Of a DNA stretch of 41,622 nucleotides, positions 33,591-41,622 are shown piece by piece. Under the pieces are notes generated by a model that saw only the letters and a program-made list of their open reading frames with translations, ran no database searches and was not told the DNA's origin. The DNA is from Thiocapsa sp. KS1 (GTDB taxonomy: Bacteria; Pseudomonadota; Gammaproteobacteria; Chromatiales; Chromatiaceae), in assembly GCF_001499735.1 (NCBI RefSeq), contig NZ_LN848257.1, positions 3,662,795 through 3,704,416 of the forward strand, given 5' to 3'. A program made the translations under genes and the position numbers. Positions within the stretch are counted from its first letter, which is position 1, and every line of letters begins with the position of its first letter.

Positions 33591-34769
33591 TCAGGCATCG
33601 CCCAGATAGCGCTTGATCAAGCCGCTCAGTCCTTGGAGGAGCTGGTCGGCTTCGGGACGCGCCAGGATCAGCGGCGGCAGCAGTCTGATGACACGCTCCG
33701 CCGTCACATTGATCAACAGGCCCGCCTCGAGCGCCTGCCCGACCAGGTCGGCACAGGGGCGATCCAGCTCGATCCCCAGCATCAGACCCCGTCCGCGGAT
33801 ATCGACCACGCCGGGAACATGCGCCAAGGCATCCCGGAACCCGTCGAGGAGGTAGGCACCCTGCTCGGCCGCATTCGCGATCAGACCCTCGGCGACGATC
33901 GTCTCCAGCACTGCGCGCGCTGCACGGCAAACCAACGGGTTGCCGCCGAAGGTCGAGCCGTGCGAGCCCGGACCGAAGACCTCGGCCGCGGCACCGCGTG
34001 CAAGACAGGCGCCGATCGGTACGCCGTTGGCGAGACCCTTGGCCAGGGTGACGACATCGGGGAGGGTTCCGCCGTGCTCATGGCCGAACCACCGCCCGGT
34101 GCGTCCCATCCCGGTCTGAATCTCGTCGCAGATCAACAGCCAGCCGTGCCGATCGCAAAGCTCTCGAAGACGCTGCCCGTAATCCGGCGCCGGGATGCGG
34201 ATGCCGCCTTCGCCCTGGATCGGCTCGACCAGAATAGCTACGATATTCGGGCGATTGGCCGCCGCGATCTCGATGGCCTCGATGTCGTCGTACGGAACCC
34301 GCACGAAGCCCTGCACGAGCGGCTCGAAGCCGGCTTGGACCTTGCGATTGCCGGTCGCCGACAGGGTGGCAAGCGTGCGCCCGTGAAAGCTGTTCTCGGC
34401 GACCAGGATCGCAGGATTCTCGACCCCGTGCCTGTGAGCATGGAGACGCGCGATCTTGATCGCGGCCTCGTTGGCCTCCGCACCGGAGTTGCCGAAGAAG
34501 ACCCGATCCATCCCGGACATCTCCGTCAGCATCGCGCCCAGGCGCTCCTGCTCTGTGATTCGGTACAGGTTGGACGTGTGCACCAACAAGCCCGCCTGCT
34601 CGCAGAGCGCATCGCGAACCGCCGGGTGTGCATGTCCGAGCCCGCACACGGCGATACCCGCAAGCGCGTCGAGATAACGTCGGCCTTCCGTATCCCAAAG
34701 CCAAACGCCCTCGCCGCGCGCGAAGGCGACCGGCAAGCGCTTATAAGTGGCCATCAAGGGTTCGGTCAT
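33591..34769 (-). CDS. argD: Acetylornithine aminotransferase
   Basis: PLP enzyme that converts N-acetylglutamate semialdehyde to N-acetylornithine; may also serve lysine synthesis. 392 residues from ATG 34769. [14 protein letters not shown] and SFHGRTLA bind [16 protein letters not shown] holds the Asp for pyridine N, and K244 in [10 protein letters not shown] forms the Schiff base. [11 protein letters not shown] completes the class III aminotransferase pattern. First gene of argD-argF. Upstream there is a promoter and then a terminator hairpin before the start codon, hinting at attenuation. Confidence 0.94.
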   Translation of the reverse strand: MTEPLMATYKRLPVAFARGEGVWLWDTEGRRYLDALAGIAVCGLGHAHPAVRDALCEQAGLLVHTSNLYRITEQERLGAMLTEMSGMDRVFFGNSGAEANEAAIKIARLHAHRHGVENPAILVAENSFHGRTLATLSATGNRKVQAGFEPLVQGFVRVPYDDIEAIEIAAANRPNIVAILVEPIQGEGGIRIPAPDYGQRLRELCDRHGWLLICDEIQTGMGRTGRWFGHEHGGTLPDVVTLAKGLANGVPIGACLARGAAAEVFGPGSHGSTFGGNPLVCRAARAVLETIVAEGLIANAAEQGAYLLDGFRDALAHVPGVVDIRGRGLMLGIELDRPCADLVGQALEAGLLINVTAERVIRLLPPLILARPEADQLLQGLSGLIKRYLGDA

Positions 34770-34800
34770 TGCGGCAGACCCCGCTGCGTCTCCGGAAAAC

Positions 34801-34835
34801 AAAAAAAGGCGGTTCCTCCGCTGGGGAAACCGCCT
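34801..34835 (-). terminator. Terminator hairpin in the argD leader
   Basis: On the minus strand AGGCGGTTTCCCC and GGAGGAACCGCCT form a 12-bp stem with one bulged base and a 4-base loop, followed by TTTTTTTGTTTTCC. It lies 32 bases before the argD start. Either it ends the cytochrome b561 transcript or it is an attenuator of argD. Confidence 0.8.
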
Positions 34836-34857
34836 CTGCTCAAAGGCGAAGCCGGGG

Positions 34858-34887
34858 AATATAGCGCGAAAGGAACCTGAGCGACAA
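34858..34887 (-). promoter_or_regulatory. Candidate argD promoter upstream of the hairpin
   Basis: Minus strand TTGTCG (complement of 34882-34887), 18 bases, TATATT (complement of 34858-34863). Transcription would start near 34850, before the terminator at 34801-34835. Confidence 0.5.
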
Positions 34888-35008
34888 GAACCCGAGACAC
34901 CGGATCACCGGTGATCCCGAGCAGGCGCGAGCTCGGCAGCGACCAGCCCGCACCGCCCGCCGGTGAAGCGAGCGCCGATTAAATCGGTCGCGCCGTCCAA
35001 CCGCAGCG

Positions 35009-35560
35009 TCAGAATAAGCTCATACGTCTCATCACGCCGTCACGCTTGATCCGCCAGTGGTAGATAGCGGCGCCGACGTGAATCAGGATCAGCCCCAGAA
35101 TGACCCCGCCGACGATCCCGTGAAGACCGAACAGGGTCTTGCTCAACTCCTTATCCTCCGGGATCAGACCGGGCAGGGTGAGATCGAAGAACTGCACGGG
35201 GAAACCGCCTGCCGCGGTACCCAGCCAGCCCAGCACCGGCATCAGGATCAATGCCGCGTACAAGAGGCTATGAACCGTGAGACTGGCCGCGCGCTCCAAC
35301 CCGGTCAGCGGCGGTTGATAGGGCGGTGACCGAAAGAGACGCTTCATCGCAAGACGCAAGATCATCAGGGCCAGCAGCAGGATGCCGAATGTCTTATGGT
35401 ACCCGTAGAGCTGATTGGTCATCTCCAACCCGACGAGCTCCTTGAGTCCCTCGAACCCGAGTGTGCCCAGCAGGGAGCCGACGGCGAGCAAACCCAAAAC
35501 AAGCAGTGCAATCAACCAATGCAGAAGTCGCTGAGCAGAGTTGTAACGCAGGGTCTCCAT
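35009..35560 (-). CDS. Cytochrome b561 family protein
   Basis: A 183-residue membrane protein with four hydrophobic segments and the His ligands for two b haems (LLHWLIALL, YGYHKTFGILL, TVHSLLYAAL, IHVGAAIYHW). It passes electrons between quinol and periplasmic or superoxide acceptors. The start METLRYNSAQRLLHW with GGAGGA five bases upstream is chosen over an open frame extending upstream. Divergent from the DUF499 gene. The last intergenic part (34861-35008) has no gene. Confidence 0.9.
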   Translation of the reverse strand: METLRYNSAQRLLHWLIALLVLGLLAVGSLLGTLGFEGLKELVGLEMTNQLYGYHKTFGILLLALMILRLAMKRLFRSPPYQPPLTGLERAASLTVHSLLYAALILMPVLGWLGTAAGGFPVQFFDLTLPGLIPEDKELSKTLFGLHGIVGGVILGLILIHVGAAIYHWRIKRDGVMRRMSLF

Positions 35561-35999
35561 CCAGTCCTCCGAGAGACATTGAGGCGATGAGTTACGTGGG
35601 TGGCGAAATGTTCCGTGCGTACCGAGGTGGCTCATCTCTCCTTGAGCCATCCAATGCCGTTTTTTGCGCCCTACTCGCCCTAAAGTAGGACTAATAGGCA
35701 CCGACACAAGCCTCCCCCTTGGGCTCCTCCTCCAAGTGTTTACTCACAGGAGCCGAAAGTGGGCACTCAAACGGTCTCGCAGCTGCTTCACCATCCGACG
35801 CAACGCGCCGCCGATCCCCGATGGGGGGAACGCCTCGACGCTACCGTTCCGCCTGGTCGTGTCATACTCTCCGCGCGGCCTTTGCTGTGCCATGGAGTTG
35901 CCCAACGGGGGCAGGCCGCCCATCAAATTAGAGGCCCGAGCGAGAGATCTTCGCCCTCGGCCGACGCGGAAATACCGGAAACCAAGACAAGGATCGATC
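35561..35999. other. Divergent region at the left edge of the defence cassette
   Basis: A 439-base gap. The DUF499 frame is open back to 35664, but with no fitting start or homology. No integrase, tRNA or clear att repeat is seen. The point where cytochrome b561 (housekeeping) meets the cassette lies here, so it may be the island boundary. Confidence 0.4.
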
Positions 36000-38900
36000 A
36001 TGCAGACTCTTGCTCGCGCCTGCACACCCCGCGACAGTATCTTCGACGCGTCGCGGCGAGACACCGTCCTCGACCTCTCGGATCTGGTCGCGGACCGCAT
36101 CGAGCCCGAGGCATTCTTCCGCGAGAACCATGTCACCGAGGGGATGCGCATCCTGCTGACGGAGGGCTTCCGGCGGCTGGAGGGCAAAACGACCCAAGGC
36201 GTCTTCAAGCTCACCCAGGCCATGGGCGGGGGCAAGACCCACAGCCTGATCGCGTTCGGGCTACTTGCGAAGCACCCGGAATTCCGCCGCGCCGTCATGG
36301 AGGCGTTCTACACCCCGGGCGAGACCGGACCGGTCAGGGTGGTGGCCTTCTCCGGGCGCGAGAGCGATGCCCCGCTCGGCATTTGGGGTTCAATCGCGAC
36401 TCAACTCGGCAAGAAGGAGCAGTTCGCGGATTACTACTCGCCGCTCTCCGCCCCCGGCCAGACCGCCTGGGTCAACCTGCTGCGGGGCGATCCGCTGGTC
36501 ATCATGCTCGACGAGTTGCCGCCCTACTTCGAGAACGCCAAGTCCAAGTCCATCGGCAACTCCGACCTCTCGGTCGTCAGCGCCACGGCGCTCTCCAACC
36601 TCTTGGTTGCCATCGGCAAGGACGAGCTGTCCAACGTCTGCCTCGTCATCACCGATCTCACGGCCTCCTACGCGGGCGGCAGCCAGCAGATCATTCAGGC
36701 CCTCAACGATCTGGACAAAGAAACCGGCCGCTCCGCAATGAGCCTGGAGCCGGTGCGCATGAACACCGACGAGTTCTATCTGATCCTGCGCAAACGCATC
36801 TTTGCCGAGCTGCCCGACAGAGAGACGATCGCCGAGGTTGCCCAGGCGTACGCCAAGTCTATTCGTGACGCGCGCCAGATGGACGTCACCAATGCCTCGC
36901 CCGAGCAGTTTGCCGCCCGCGTGGCGGAAGCCTACCCCTTTCATCCCTCGATTCGGGACCTCTATGCCCGCTTCAAGGAGAACCCGGGTTTTCAGCAAAC
37001 GCGGGGCCTGATCCGGCTGATGCGCATCGTCGCCTCCCGGCTGTGGGGCAGCGGTCGTGCTCAGAGCGTCCACCTCATCAACGCCTACGACATCGACCTC
37101 AACGACCGCGAGACCCTCTCCGAGATCAACCAGATCAACAGCAGCCTGGAGAATGCGGTCTCTCACGACATCGCCTCGGGCGGGCAATCGGTGGCCGAGA
37201 TCCTGGATACCAACCTCGGGGGGAACGACTCGCAAGACGTCATGAAGCTGCTCTTGGTCGCATCGCTCTCCAGCGTGGCCGGAGGCACAAAGGGGCTCAC
37301 GCTTCCGGAACTGGTCGCCAACCTCTGCGCCCCGGGACGCGACATCTCCAAGCTCAAGAACGAGGTGCTGAATCGGCTCGTCACCACCGCCTGGTATCTC
37401 CATACCGGTCGCGATGGGCGGCTCTTCATCAAAAACGTCCAGAATCTGGTGGCCCGTCTGCGCACCACCGCAGAAAGTTATCTGCACGACCAGTCGATCA
37501 AGGAGCTGCGGGAGCGGCTGGGCGAGCTGTTCAAACCCGATACCGGTTGGTGTTACCAAAAGGTCCAGGCTCTACCCGCTGTCGACGAGATCGATATCGC
37601 GCAGGATAAGACGGTCCTGGTTATCGCCAACCCGCACCCTGGCGGTCTTCACCCGGATCTGCAAACCCTCTACGACAATATCGACTTCAAGAACCGCGTG
37701 TGCTTCCTCACCGGCCAGCGCAGCGCGGACAGCCTGCTCAACGCGGCGAAAGAGCTGAAGGCGATTCGCCACATCATCGATGAGCTCAAATCCGAAGGAA
37801 CCCCGGACAACGACCCGCAGCTCATGCAGGCCCGCGACCTGCTCGACCGCATCCAGAACCAGTTCGGCAGCGCACTGCGCGAGACCTTCTCCACGCTCTA
37901 TTACCCGAGCGCGCAGCGTCTTATGTCGGCCGACTTCCCCATGGAGTTCACGGCCAACCGCTACGATGGCGAGGACCAGGTCATCCGCACCCTCAAGGCC
38001 AAGATGAAGTACACCGACGATGTCACGGGCGAGACCTTCGTCAAGAAGGTCGAAGCGCGCCTCTTCACCCAGAAGGCGATGCCCTGGAACGAGATCAAAC
38101 GCCGTGCGGCCACCAACCCGGCCTGGCAGTGGCACCGCGCGGACGCACTGGAGAAGCTCAAGGCCGAGTGCGTGCATCAGGACACCTGGCGCGAGGACGG
38201 GGGTTATGTGGAGAAGGGGCCATTCCCCCAGCCCGCCACCCAGGTCAAGCTCCAGGAGTTGTTGCGCGACGACGACACGGGCCGGGTGAAGCTGCGCGCC
38301 ACCCCGCTGAACGGCGACACCATCTATGTCGAAATCGGCGCTCCGGCGACCACCGCCTCGCAACGGCTCTCGGGACGGGACTATGAAACGGCCGAGATGG
38401 TTGTGTCCTTCCTCGCCGTCGACTCCACCGGTCAGCATGAGACCGGAGAGCCTCTCACCTGGCACAACCGCATCACCATCAAGAGTCGGGTCTACGACCA
38501 TGGCGCAGACAAGGTCGTGGAGCTGCGCACGGCACCGCCGGCCCCGCTGCGCTACACCACGGACGGATCGGATCCGAAGCTGGCGGGCGGCGCCTACAAC
38601 GAACCCGTTGTGCTCCCCGCGGGCACCCGGTTCGTCCTGGCGGTCGCGGAAGACAAGGGCACACCCTCCGAGGTTCACCAGGTTGCGGTCAACTGGGACA
38701 GGCCGATCGATACCAAACCCATCGACACCAACGCGCCCGTGACCTGGACGCCTGTCAGTCACCCGGAGAAGGTCTTCCGTTTCAATACCACCCAGGCCGC
38801 GTACGGATTCATCGAGCGCCTCAAGAAACACGCCGGCAAGGCCTCGGCGCAACGCATCGCCGTGCTCGACGGTCGCTGGGCGGATCTGCAGCTTGCCGAC

Positions 38901-39077
38901 GACCTGCTTCTGGACAGCGAGCAGATCCGCGCGACGGTCGAGCATCTGCGCGGCTTGGTCAGCGAAGGCGAGGTGACGATCGAGGCGGCCGCCTTGTGGT
39001 TCCCGACCGGACAGCAGCTCCTCGACTACGTCCATGAGATTGCCGTGGAGCTTCCGCGCGACGAGGTGGAACCTTGA
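36000..39077 (+). CDS. DUF499 family AAA-type ATPase, defence cassette
   Basis: A 1025-residue protein from ATG 36000, with AAGGA seven bases upstream. Walker A is AMGGGKTHS (K79), Walker B is PLVIMLDELPPYFE (D171, E172). FYLILRKRIFAELPDRE and YPFHPSIRDLYARFKENPGFQQTRGLIRLM are typical of DUF499. Residues about 830-900 hold PAPLRYTTDGSDPKLAGG, which looks like the chitobiase/hexosaminidase C-terminal fold. DUF499 proteins occur in defence islands with DUF1156 methyltransferases and DUF3780 proteins; the ATPase is thought to drive DNA- or complex-remodelling, but the mechanism is not established. Followed 64 bases later by a small coiled-coil gene and then DUF3780. The call to family is firm. 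Confidence 0.9.
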   Translation: MQTLARACTPRDSIFDASRRDTVLDLSDLVADRIEPEAFFRENHVTEGMRILLTEGFRRLEGKTTQGVFKLTQAMGGGKTHSLIAFGLLAKHPEFRRAVMEAFYTPGETGPVRVVAFSGRESDAPLGIWGSIATQLGKKEQFADYYSPLSAPGQTAWVNLLRGDPLVIMLDELPPYFENAKSKSIGNSDLSVVSATALSNLLVAIGKDELSNVCLVITDLTASYAGGSQQIIQALNDLDKETGRSAMSLEPVRMNTDEFYLILRKRIFAELPDRETIAEVAQAYAKSIRDARQMDVTNASPEQFAARVAEAYPFHPSIRDLYARFKENPGFQQTRGLIRLMRIVASRLWGSGRAQSVHLINAYDIDLNDRETLSEINQINSSLENAVSHDIASGGQSVAEILDTNLGGNDSQDVMKLLLVASLSSVAGGTKGLTLPELVANLCAPGRDISKLKNEVLNRLVTTAWYLHTGRDGRLFIKNVQNLVARLRTTAESYLHDQSIKELRERLGELFKPDTGWCYQKVQALPAVDEIDIAQDKTVLVIANPHPGGLHPDLQTLYDNIDFKNRVCFLTGQRSADSLLNAAKELKAIRHIIDELKSEGTPDNDPQLMQARDLLDRIQNQFGSALRETFSTLYYPSAQRLMSADFPMEFTANRYDGEDQVIRTLKAKMKYTDDVTGETFVKKVEARLFTQKAMPWNEIKRRAATNPAWQWHRADALEKLKAECVHQDTWREDGGYVEKGPFPQPATQVKLQELLRDDDTGRVKLRATPLNGDTIYVEIGAPATTASQRLSGRDYETAEMVVSFLAVDSTGQHETGEPLTWHNRITIKSRVYDHGADKVVELRTAPPAPLRYTTDGSDPKLAGGAYNEPVVLPAGTRFVLAVAEDKGTPSEVHQVAVNWDRPIDTKPIDTNAPVTWTPVSHPEKVFRFNTTQAAYGFIERLKKHAGKASAQRIAVLDGRWADLQLADDLLLDSEQIRATVEHLRGLVSEGEVTIEAAALWFPTGQQLLDYVHEIAVELPRDEVEP

Positions 39078-39141
39078 GGTTAGACTGACTGCATTCTTCG
39101 GGGACGCCAGCCGCGATCCCGTGTATCGATCGGAGGTACCC

Positions 39142-39363
39142 ATGAGCGACAAGGTCGACAGCCTGGCTCTTGAACATCTGCGCAGTATCCGCGGCATCCT
39201 GAGCGACCACGGCGAACGGCTGGGCGGCATCGAGCTACGTCTCTCGGCTATGGAGCAGACCCTCGGCAGCCTCTACGCCCTCTCTGGAAGTGACCGGGAA
39301 ACCCCGGGCTCGTTGGCTCGCCGCATCGAGCAGCGCCTCGATCTGGCGAGCAGCGACGCCTGA
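39142..39363 (+). CDS. 73-residue coiled-coil protein within the cassette
   Basis: MSDKVDSLALEHLRSIRGIL then a heptad-like helix (ERLGGIELRLSAMEQTLGSLY) and a short charged end. No Cys, no membrane segment. CGGAGG lies five bases before the ATG. Located 64 bases after DUF499 and 18 before the DUF3780 start, clearly in the same operon. Family not recognised; an oligomerisation or adaptor role is a guess. Confidence 0.7.
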   Translation: MSDKVDSLALEHLRSIRGILSDHGERLGGIELRLSAMEQTLGSLYALSGSDRETPGSLARRIEQRLDLASSDA

Positions 39364-39381
39364 CAGCCTGCGGAACCGCCA

Positions 39382-40047
39382 TTGACGAACCCTAAAAAGC
39401 CAAGTTGCCAAGGCTTTGGCTTCTGCCCCGACGAATCGACACACCACTTCCTGGTCACCATCCCGGCGAGCAACCGCGAGGACGTGCTGATCTCCGAGCA
39501 TTTCACCTGGGACGAGGTGAGCGCAGCGATGCCCCCGACCTTCGCCGTCGGTGAGCCCGAGGGCAAGCTGCGCGTCCTCCTTCCCCGCATCAAATGGGAC
39601 GCCATCGCGGATGATGTCCGCGTGGAATTCAACCAACGCCTCAAGCGGGACGGGCGCAAATCCGGGAGCTGGAAGACCGGTACCAATCCCGTCTCACGCC
39701 TCCTCGGCAAGGAGCTGGTCCTCCTCGCTTGGGCGATCGAAGAGGCGGATCCCGCGCTCACCGCGACCGCCATCAAGAATTGGCTCGGCCTGGTCCCCGA
39801 GGAGCGCTGGTGGCTCTTTACCATGACCTGCGCGGCCACCGGGCATGCCATCCAGGGGCGCAATAAGGGCTGGCGCAAGGCGGTGCGTTATGCGCTGACG
39901 GAGAACCCGGTCACGGACTCACACCATGAGCCCCTGCCTGTGTTTGAATTGGCGGTACGCGGACAGACCGCGGCGGAACCTGTCAAAGCACAACGGACGA
40001 CGCGTCCGAGGACCAAGTCCGCCAAACCGGATACCGCCGGACGGTGA
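39382..40047 (+). CDS. DUF3780 family protein, defence cassette
   Basis: A 221-residue protein. GFGFCPDESTHHFLVTIPAS, VLISEHFTWDEVSAA, RVLLPRIKWDAIADDVRVEFN, and PEERWWLFTMTCAATGHA are the family's conserved blocks. The C-terminal 40 residues are basic and disordered. The start is TTG at 39382 with a weak ribosome site; no ATG or GTG is available before the first conserved block. DUF3780 proteins accompany DUF499 and DUF1156; their activity is unknown. Confidence 0.85.
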   Translation: MTNPKKPSCQGFGFCPDESTHHFLVTIPASNREDVLISEHFTWDEVSAAMPPTFAVGEPEGKLRVLLPRIKWDAIADDVRVEFNQRLKRDGRKSGSWKTGTNPVSRLLGKELVLLAWAIEEADPALTATAIKNWLGLVPEERWWLFTMTCAATGHAIQGRNKGWRKAVRYALTENPVTDSHHEPLPVFELAVRGQTAAEPVKAQRTTRPRTKSAKPDTAGR

Positions 40048-40137
40048 TTTGGAGCGCACGACGACACCATGACCACCAAGCCCCGTTCCCACGACCGGCA
40101 AGCACGGATCGGCAAGCTGCGCCCCTGGAGACATCCC

Positions 40138-40380
40138 ATGCAAGCCATCGAGATCGACACCAAAATCGACGACAACGGCGAAATCCACATCAAGCTGCCC
40201 GAGCCGCGCCGGCCGGGGCCTGCACGCGTCATCGTCTTGTTCGAGGCCGACCCGCAAACGGAACCCGGACCCGTCAAACATCGACCGCCGGCAAGCCTTG
40301 CCGGCAAGGGCGCCTGTCTGCATGGCGATGACATCGCCCCGGCGTTTCCCTTAGAGGACTGGGGAGATCTCTACCGATGA
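40138..40380 (+). CDS. VapB-like antitoxin of a type II toxin-antitoxin pair
   Basis: An 80-residue protein (MQAIEIDTKIDDNGEIHIKL, then PGPARVIVLFEAD) with an acidic C-terminus (FPLEDWGDLYR) of the kind that wraps around PIN toxins. GGAG lies eight bases before ATG 40138; an in-frame ATG at 40069 is less likely. Its stop overlaps the toxin ATG (ATGA), as usual in such pairs. The pair interrupts the spacing between DUF3780 and the DUF1156 gene. Confidence 0.8.
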   Translation: MQAIEIDTKIDDNGEIHIKLPEPRRPGPARVIVLFEADPQTEPGPVKHRPPASLAGKGACLHGDDIAPAFPLEDWGDLYR

Positions 40381-40776
40381 TTCTTCTCGACACGCATGCA
40401 TGGGTCCGCTGGCTTCACCCGGAGGTCAACCAAGCGCTGCCACTGGGGCTACGTGAATGGCTTGAAGCCGCGGATGCTCCACTGGCTGTATCGGTTGATC
40501 TCGGCGTTGGAAGTGTCTCAGCTTGTCAAGAAGGGCGTTCTTGATTTGCCGCTCCCGATGCCCGTTTGGTTCGACGCCGCGCTGACTGAAGCCGGAATCC
40601 AGTGCATCCCCGTGACGCCACAGTTGCTCCACGCCTCCACGATATTGCCCGATATCCATAAGGATCCAGCAGACCGCATCATCATCGCCACTGCTCAGAA
40701 ATACAGCGCTCGGCTCGTCACGGCCGATGAAGCGATCCGGAAGTACCCGAATCTGCAGACCGTCTGGGCGGTCTGA
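40377..40776 (+). pseudogene. PIN-domain (VapC-like) toxin, frameshifted
   Basis: MILLDTHAWVRWLHPEVNQ begins at 40377 in one frame and continues to LAVSV near 40496, then meets TGA at 40542. The rest, ISALEVSQLVKKGVLDLPLP and DPADRIIIATAQKYSARLVTADEAIRKYP, continues in the +1 frame from 40498 to the stop at 40776. Removing one base at 40497 joins them as AVSVISALEVSQL, the normal family sequence. PIN toxins cut RNA; acidic residues D5, E in ALEVSQ, D in DPADR and D in TADE are all present but split. So the toxin is likely inactive unless this is a sequencing error or a translational frameshift. Confidence 0.85.
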
Positions 40777-40843
40777 TGCTGCCTCGCAGTCGTGATCAGG
40801 CACCGAGGACTCATCAGCGAGTCGGCATCCGCGGAGACAGTCA

Positions 40844-41622
40844 TTGAGCCAGGGCACGGACACCACCTTCATCGAGACCCAGTTCCCCGTCTCCAAGCTC
40901 TCCAAGGAGAGCTATGTCGAGCGCAAAGGTCACGTCGGACAAACCCTGACCAGCCTCGGCAAGTGGTGGGGACGTAAGCCGCTCATCATGGTCCGGGCGG
41001 CGATCCTGGGGCTGCTGCTCCCGGCGAGCGCGGACCCCAAGCGCGATCGCGAAATCTTTCTCATGCTTCTGACCATGGACCCGGAGGGTCTTTGGCGGCG
41101 CAAGAGCAAGGCGATCCCGCTGGCCGAGCTGTTCGACCGCCTGCGTTCCGACGAGCGCGCGGATTGGTTCGACCCGAATGCACCCAAACCGAGATTCCGC
41201 CGCGGCACCACCGCCGAGGACAAGGCCCATCTGCAACGGTTGGTCTTCGAGCGCATGGGCTATGACGAGAAGCTGGTCTACTGCGACCGACCCGAGCAGA
41301 TCGAGGGGCCGTCCGAGCCGGCTTGGGAGGCGATCAATGCCCACCTCGGCACCGCAGCGCACAGCCTCCCCGAGCTGGTCCGCGCGCTCGGCGAGCGTCG
41401 CTTCGGCCGTGTCCCGCGGGTCGGTGACGCCTTTTGTGGCGGGGGCAGCGTCCCCTTCGAGGCCGCGCGCATCGGTTGCGAAGCCTATGGCTCCGACCTG
41501 AACCCGGTGGCCGCCCTGCTGACCTGGGGCGCGCTCAACATCGTCGGCGGCGGCGAGGCGGTCGCCAAACAGGTCCGGGAGGCGCAGGAGCAGGTCTACG
41601 CGGCCGTGGATCGCCAGATCAC
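40844..41622 (+). CDS. DUF1156 DNA methyltransferase, cut by window edge
   Basis: Open from TTG 40844 to the edge, 259 codons. FIETQFPVSKLSKESYVERK then GQTLTSLGKWWGRKPLIMVRAAILG is the DUF1156 signature; GDAFCGGGSVPFEA (D195 to S202) is the SAM-binding motif I, with YGSDLNPVAA next. The catalytic motif IV lies outside the window. GGAG is seven bases before the TTG. DUF1156 enzymes are large (about 900 residues) amino-methyltransferase-like proteins that accompany DUF499/DUF3780 in defence islands, perhaps to mark self DNA. A nuclease or helicase would be expected further right. Confidence 0.9.
   Translation, partial: MSQGTDTTFIETQFPVSKLSKESYVERKGHVGQTLTSLGKWWGRKPLIMVRAAILGLLLPASADPKRDREIFLMLLTMDPEGLWRRKSKAIPLAELFDRLRSDERADWFDPNAPKPRFRRGTTAEDKAHLQRLVFERMGYDEKLVYCDRPEQIEGPSEPAWEAINAHLGTAAHSLPELVRALGERRFGRVPRVGDAFCGGGSVPFEAARIGCEAYGSDLNPVAALLTWGALNIVGGGEAVAKQVREAQEQVYAAVDRQI

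Noticed and set aside
33561-34880. Plus-strand frame opposite argD
   Set aside because: Shadow; argD motifs are complete on the other strand.
40494-40500. Programmed frameshift in the PIN toxin
   Set aside because: No slippery heptamer or following hairpin is evident, so a plain insertion or sequencing error is simpler.
1-41622. CRISPR array, rRNA or tRNA genes, prophage integrase, insertion sequence transposase
   Set aside because: I looked for regular spaced repeats, cloverleaf-like segments and recombinase motifs and saw none that hold up by eye.

Overview
The window looks like chromosome of a purple sulfur gammaproteobacterium (Chromatiaceae; Thiocapsa, Thiocystis or Allochromatium type). 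This rests on a GC-rich sequence, a class III PHA synthase locus (phaC-phaE divergent from phaA-phaR-phaP-phaB) whose proteins read almost residue for residue like those I know from Allochromatium vinosum, hydrogenase maturation genes, several c-type cytochromes and a bacteriohemerythrin. The genus is inferred, not proven.

Layout. 1-1932: incomplete DUF2126 gene (minus). 2410-4140: radical SAM protein. 4207-9894: the polyhydroxyalkanoate locus, with two copies of a PhaR-type operator, one in front of phaE-phaC and one (plus a half-copy) on the phasin promoter, and a strong terminator at 10113. 10307-11542: solitary cytosine-C5 DNA methyltransferase. 11590-12764: folK and a small heat shock protein. 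13095-16541: a three-domain LplT-PlsC-Aas lysophospholipid recycling fusion. 16763-18114: two overlapping-type dihaem cytochrome c genes. 18248-19069: two unrelated hotdog thioesterases. 19228-22818: a sodium/solute symporter, a 56-residue membrane microprotein and an alginate-export-type porin. 23094-24572: a secreted papain-like protease of lower GC. 24981-27908: three-subunit proton-translocating transhydrogenase (pntAA-pntAB-pntB). 28046-28861: PEP synthase regulator. 29067-30448: an unknown gene, hypC and a hydrogenase endoprotease. 30605-32527: small secreted Cys protein, hemerythrin, SH3 membrane protein. 32636-34769: argD-argF with a possible attenuator. 35009-35560: cytochrome b561.

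36000 to the right edge is a defence-type cassette on the plus strand: DUF499 ATPase, a 73-residue coiled-coil protein, DUF3780 protein, an antitoxin with a frameshifted PIN toxin, and the start of a DUF1156 DNA methyltransferase that runs off the window. This is the most likely place for poorly described biology. It resembles known DUF499/DUF3780/DUF1156 phage-defence neighbourhoods but carries a chitobiase-like segment in the ATPase, the extra small protein and an inserted toxin-antitoxin pair whose toxin is broken.

How genes work together: PhaA and PhaB make 3-hydroxybutyryl-CoA, PhaC-PhaE polymerises it, the phasin coats the granule, and PhaR probably senses granules and represses through the shared operators. 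Transhydrogenase can supply the NADPH balance for the same pathway. The symporter, microprotein and porin probably form one uptake route across both membranes. Dispersed palindromic repeats (13043, 22858, 30971) and a shared 12-mer (9981, 21064, 21138) mark several intergenic regions.
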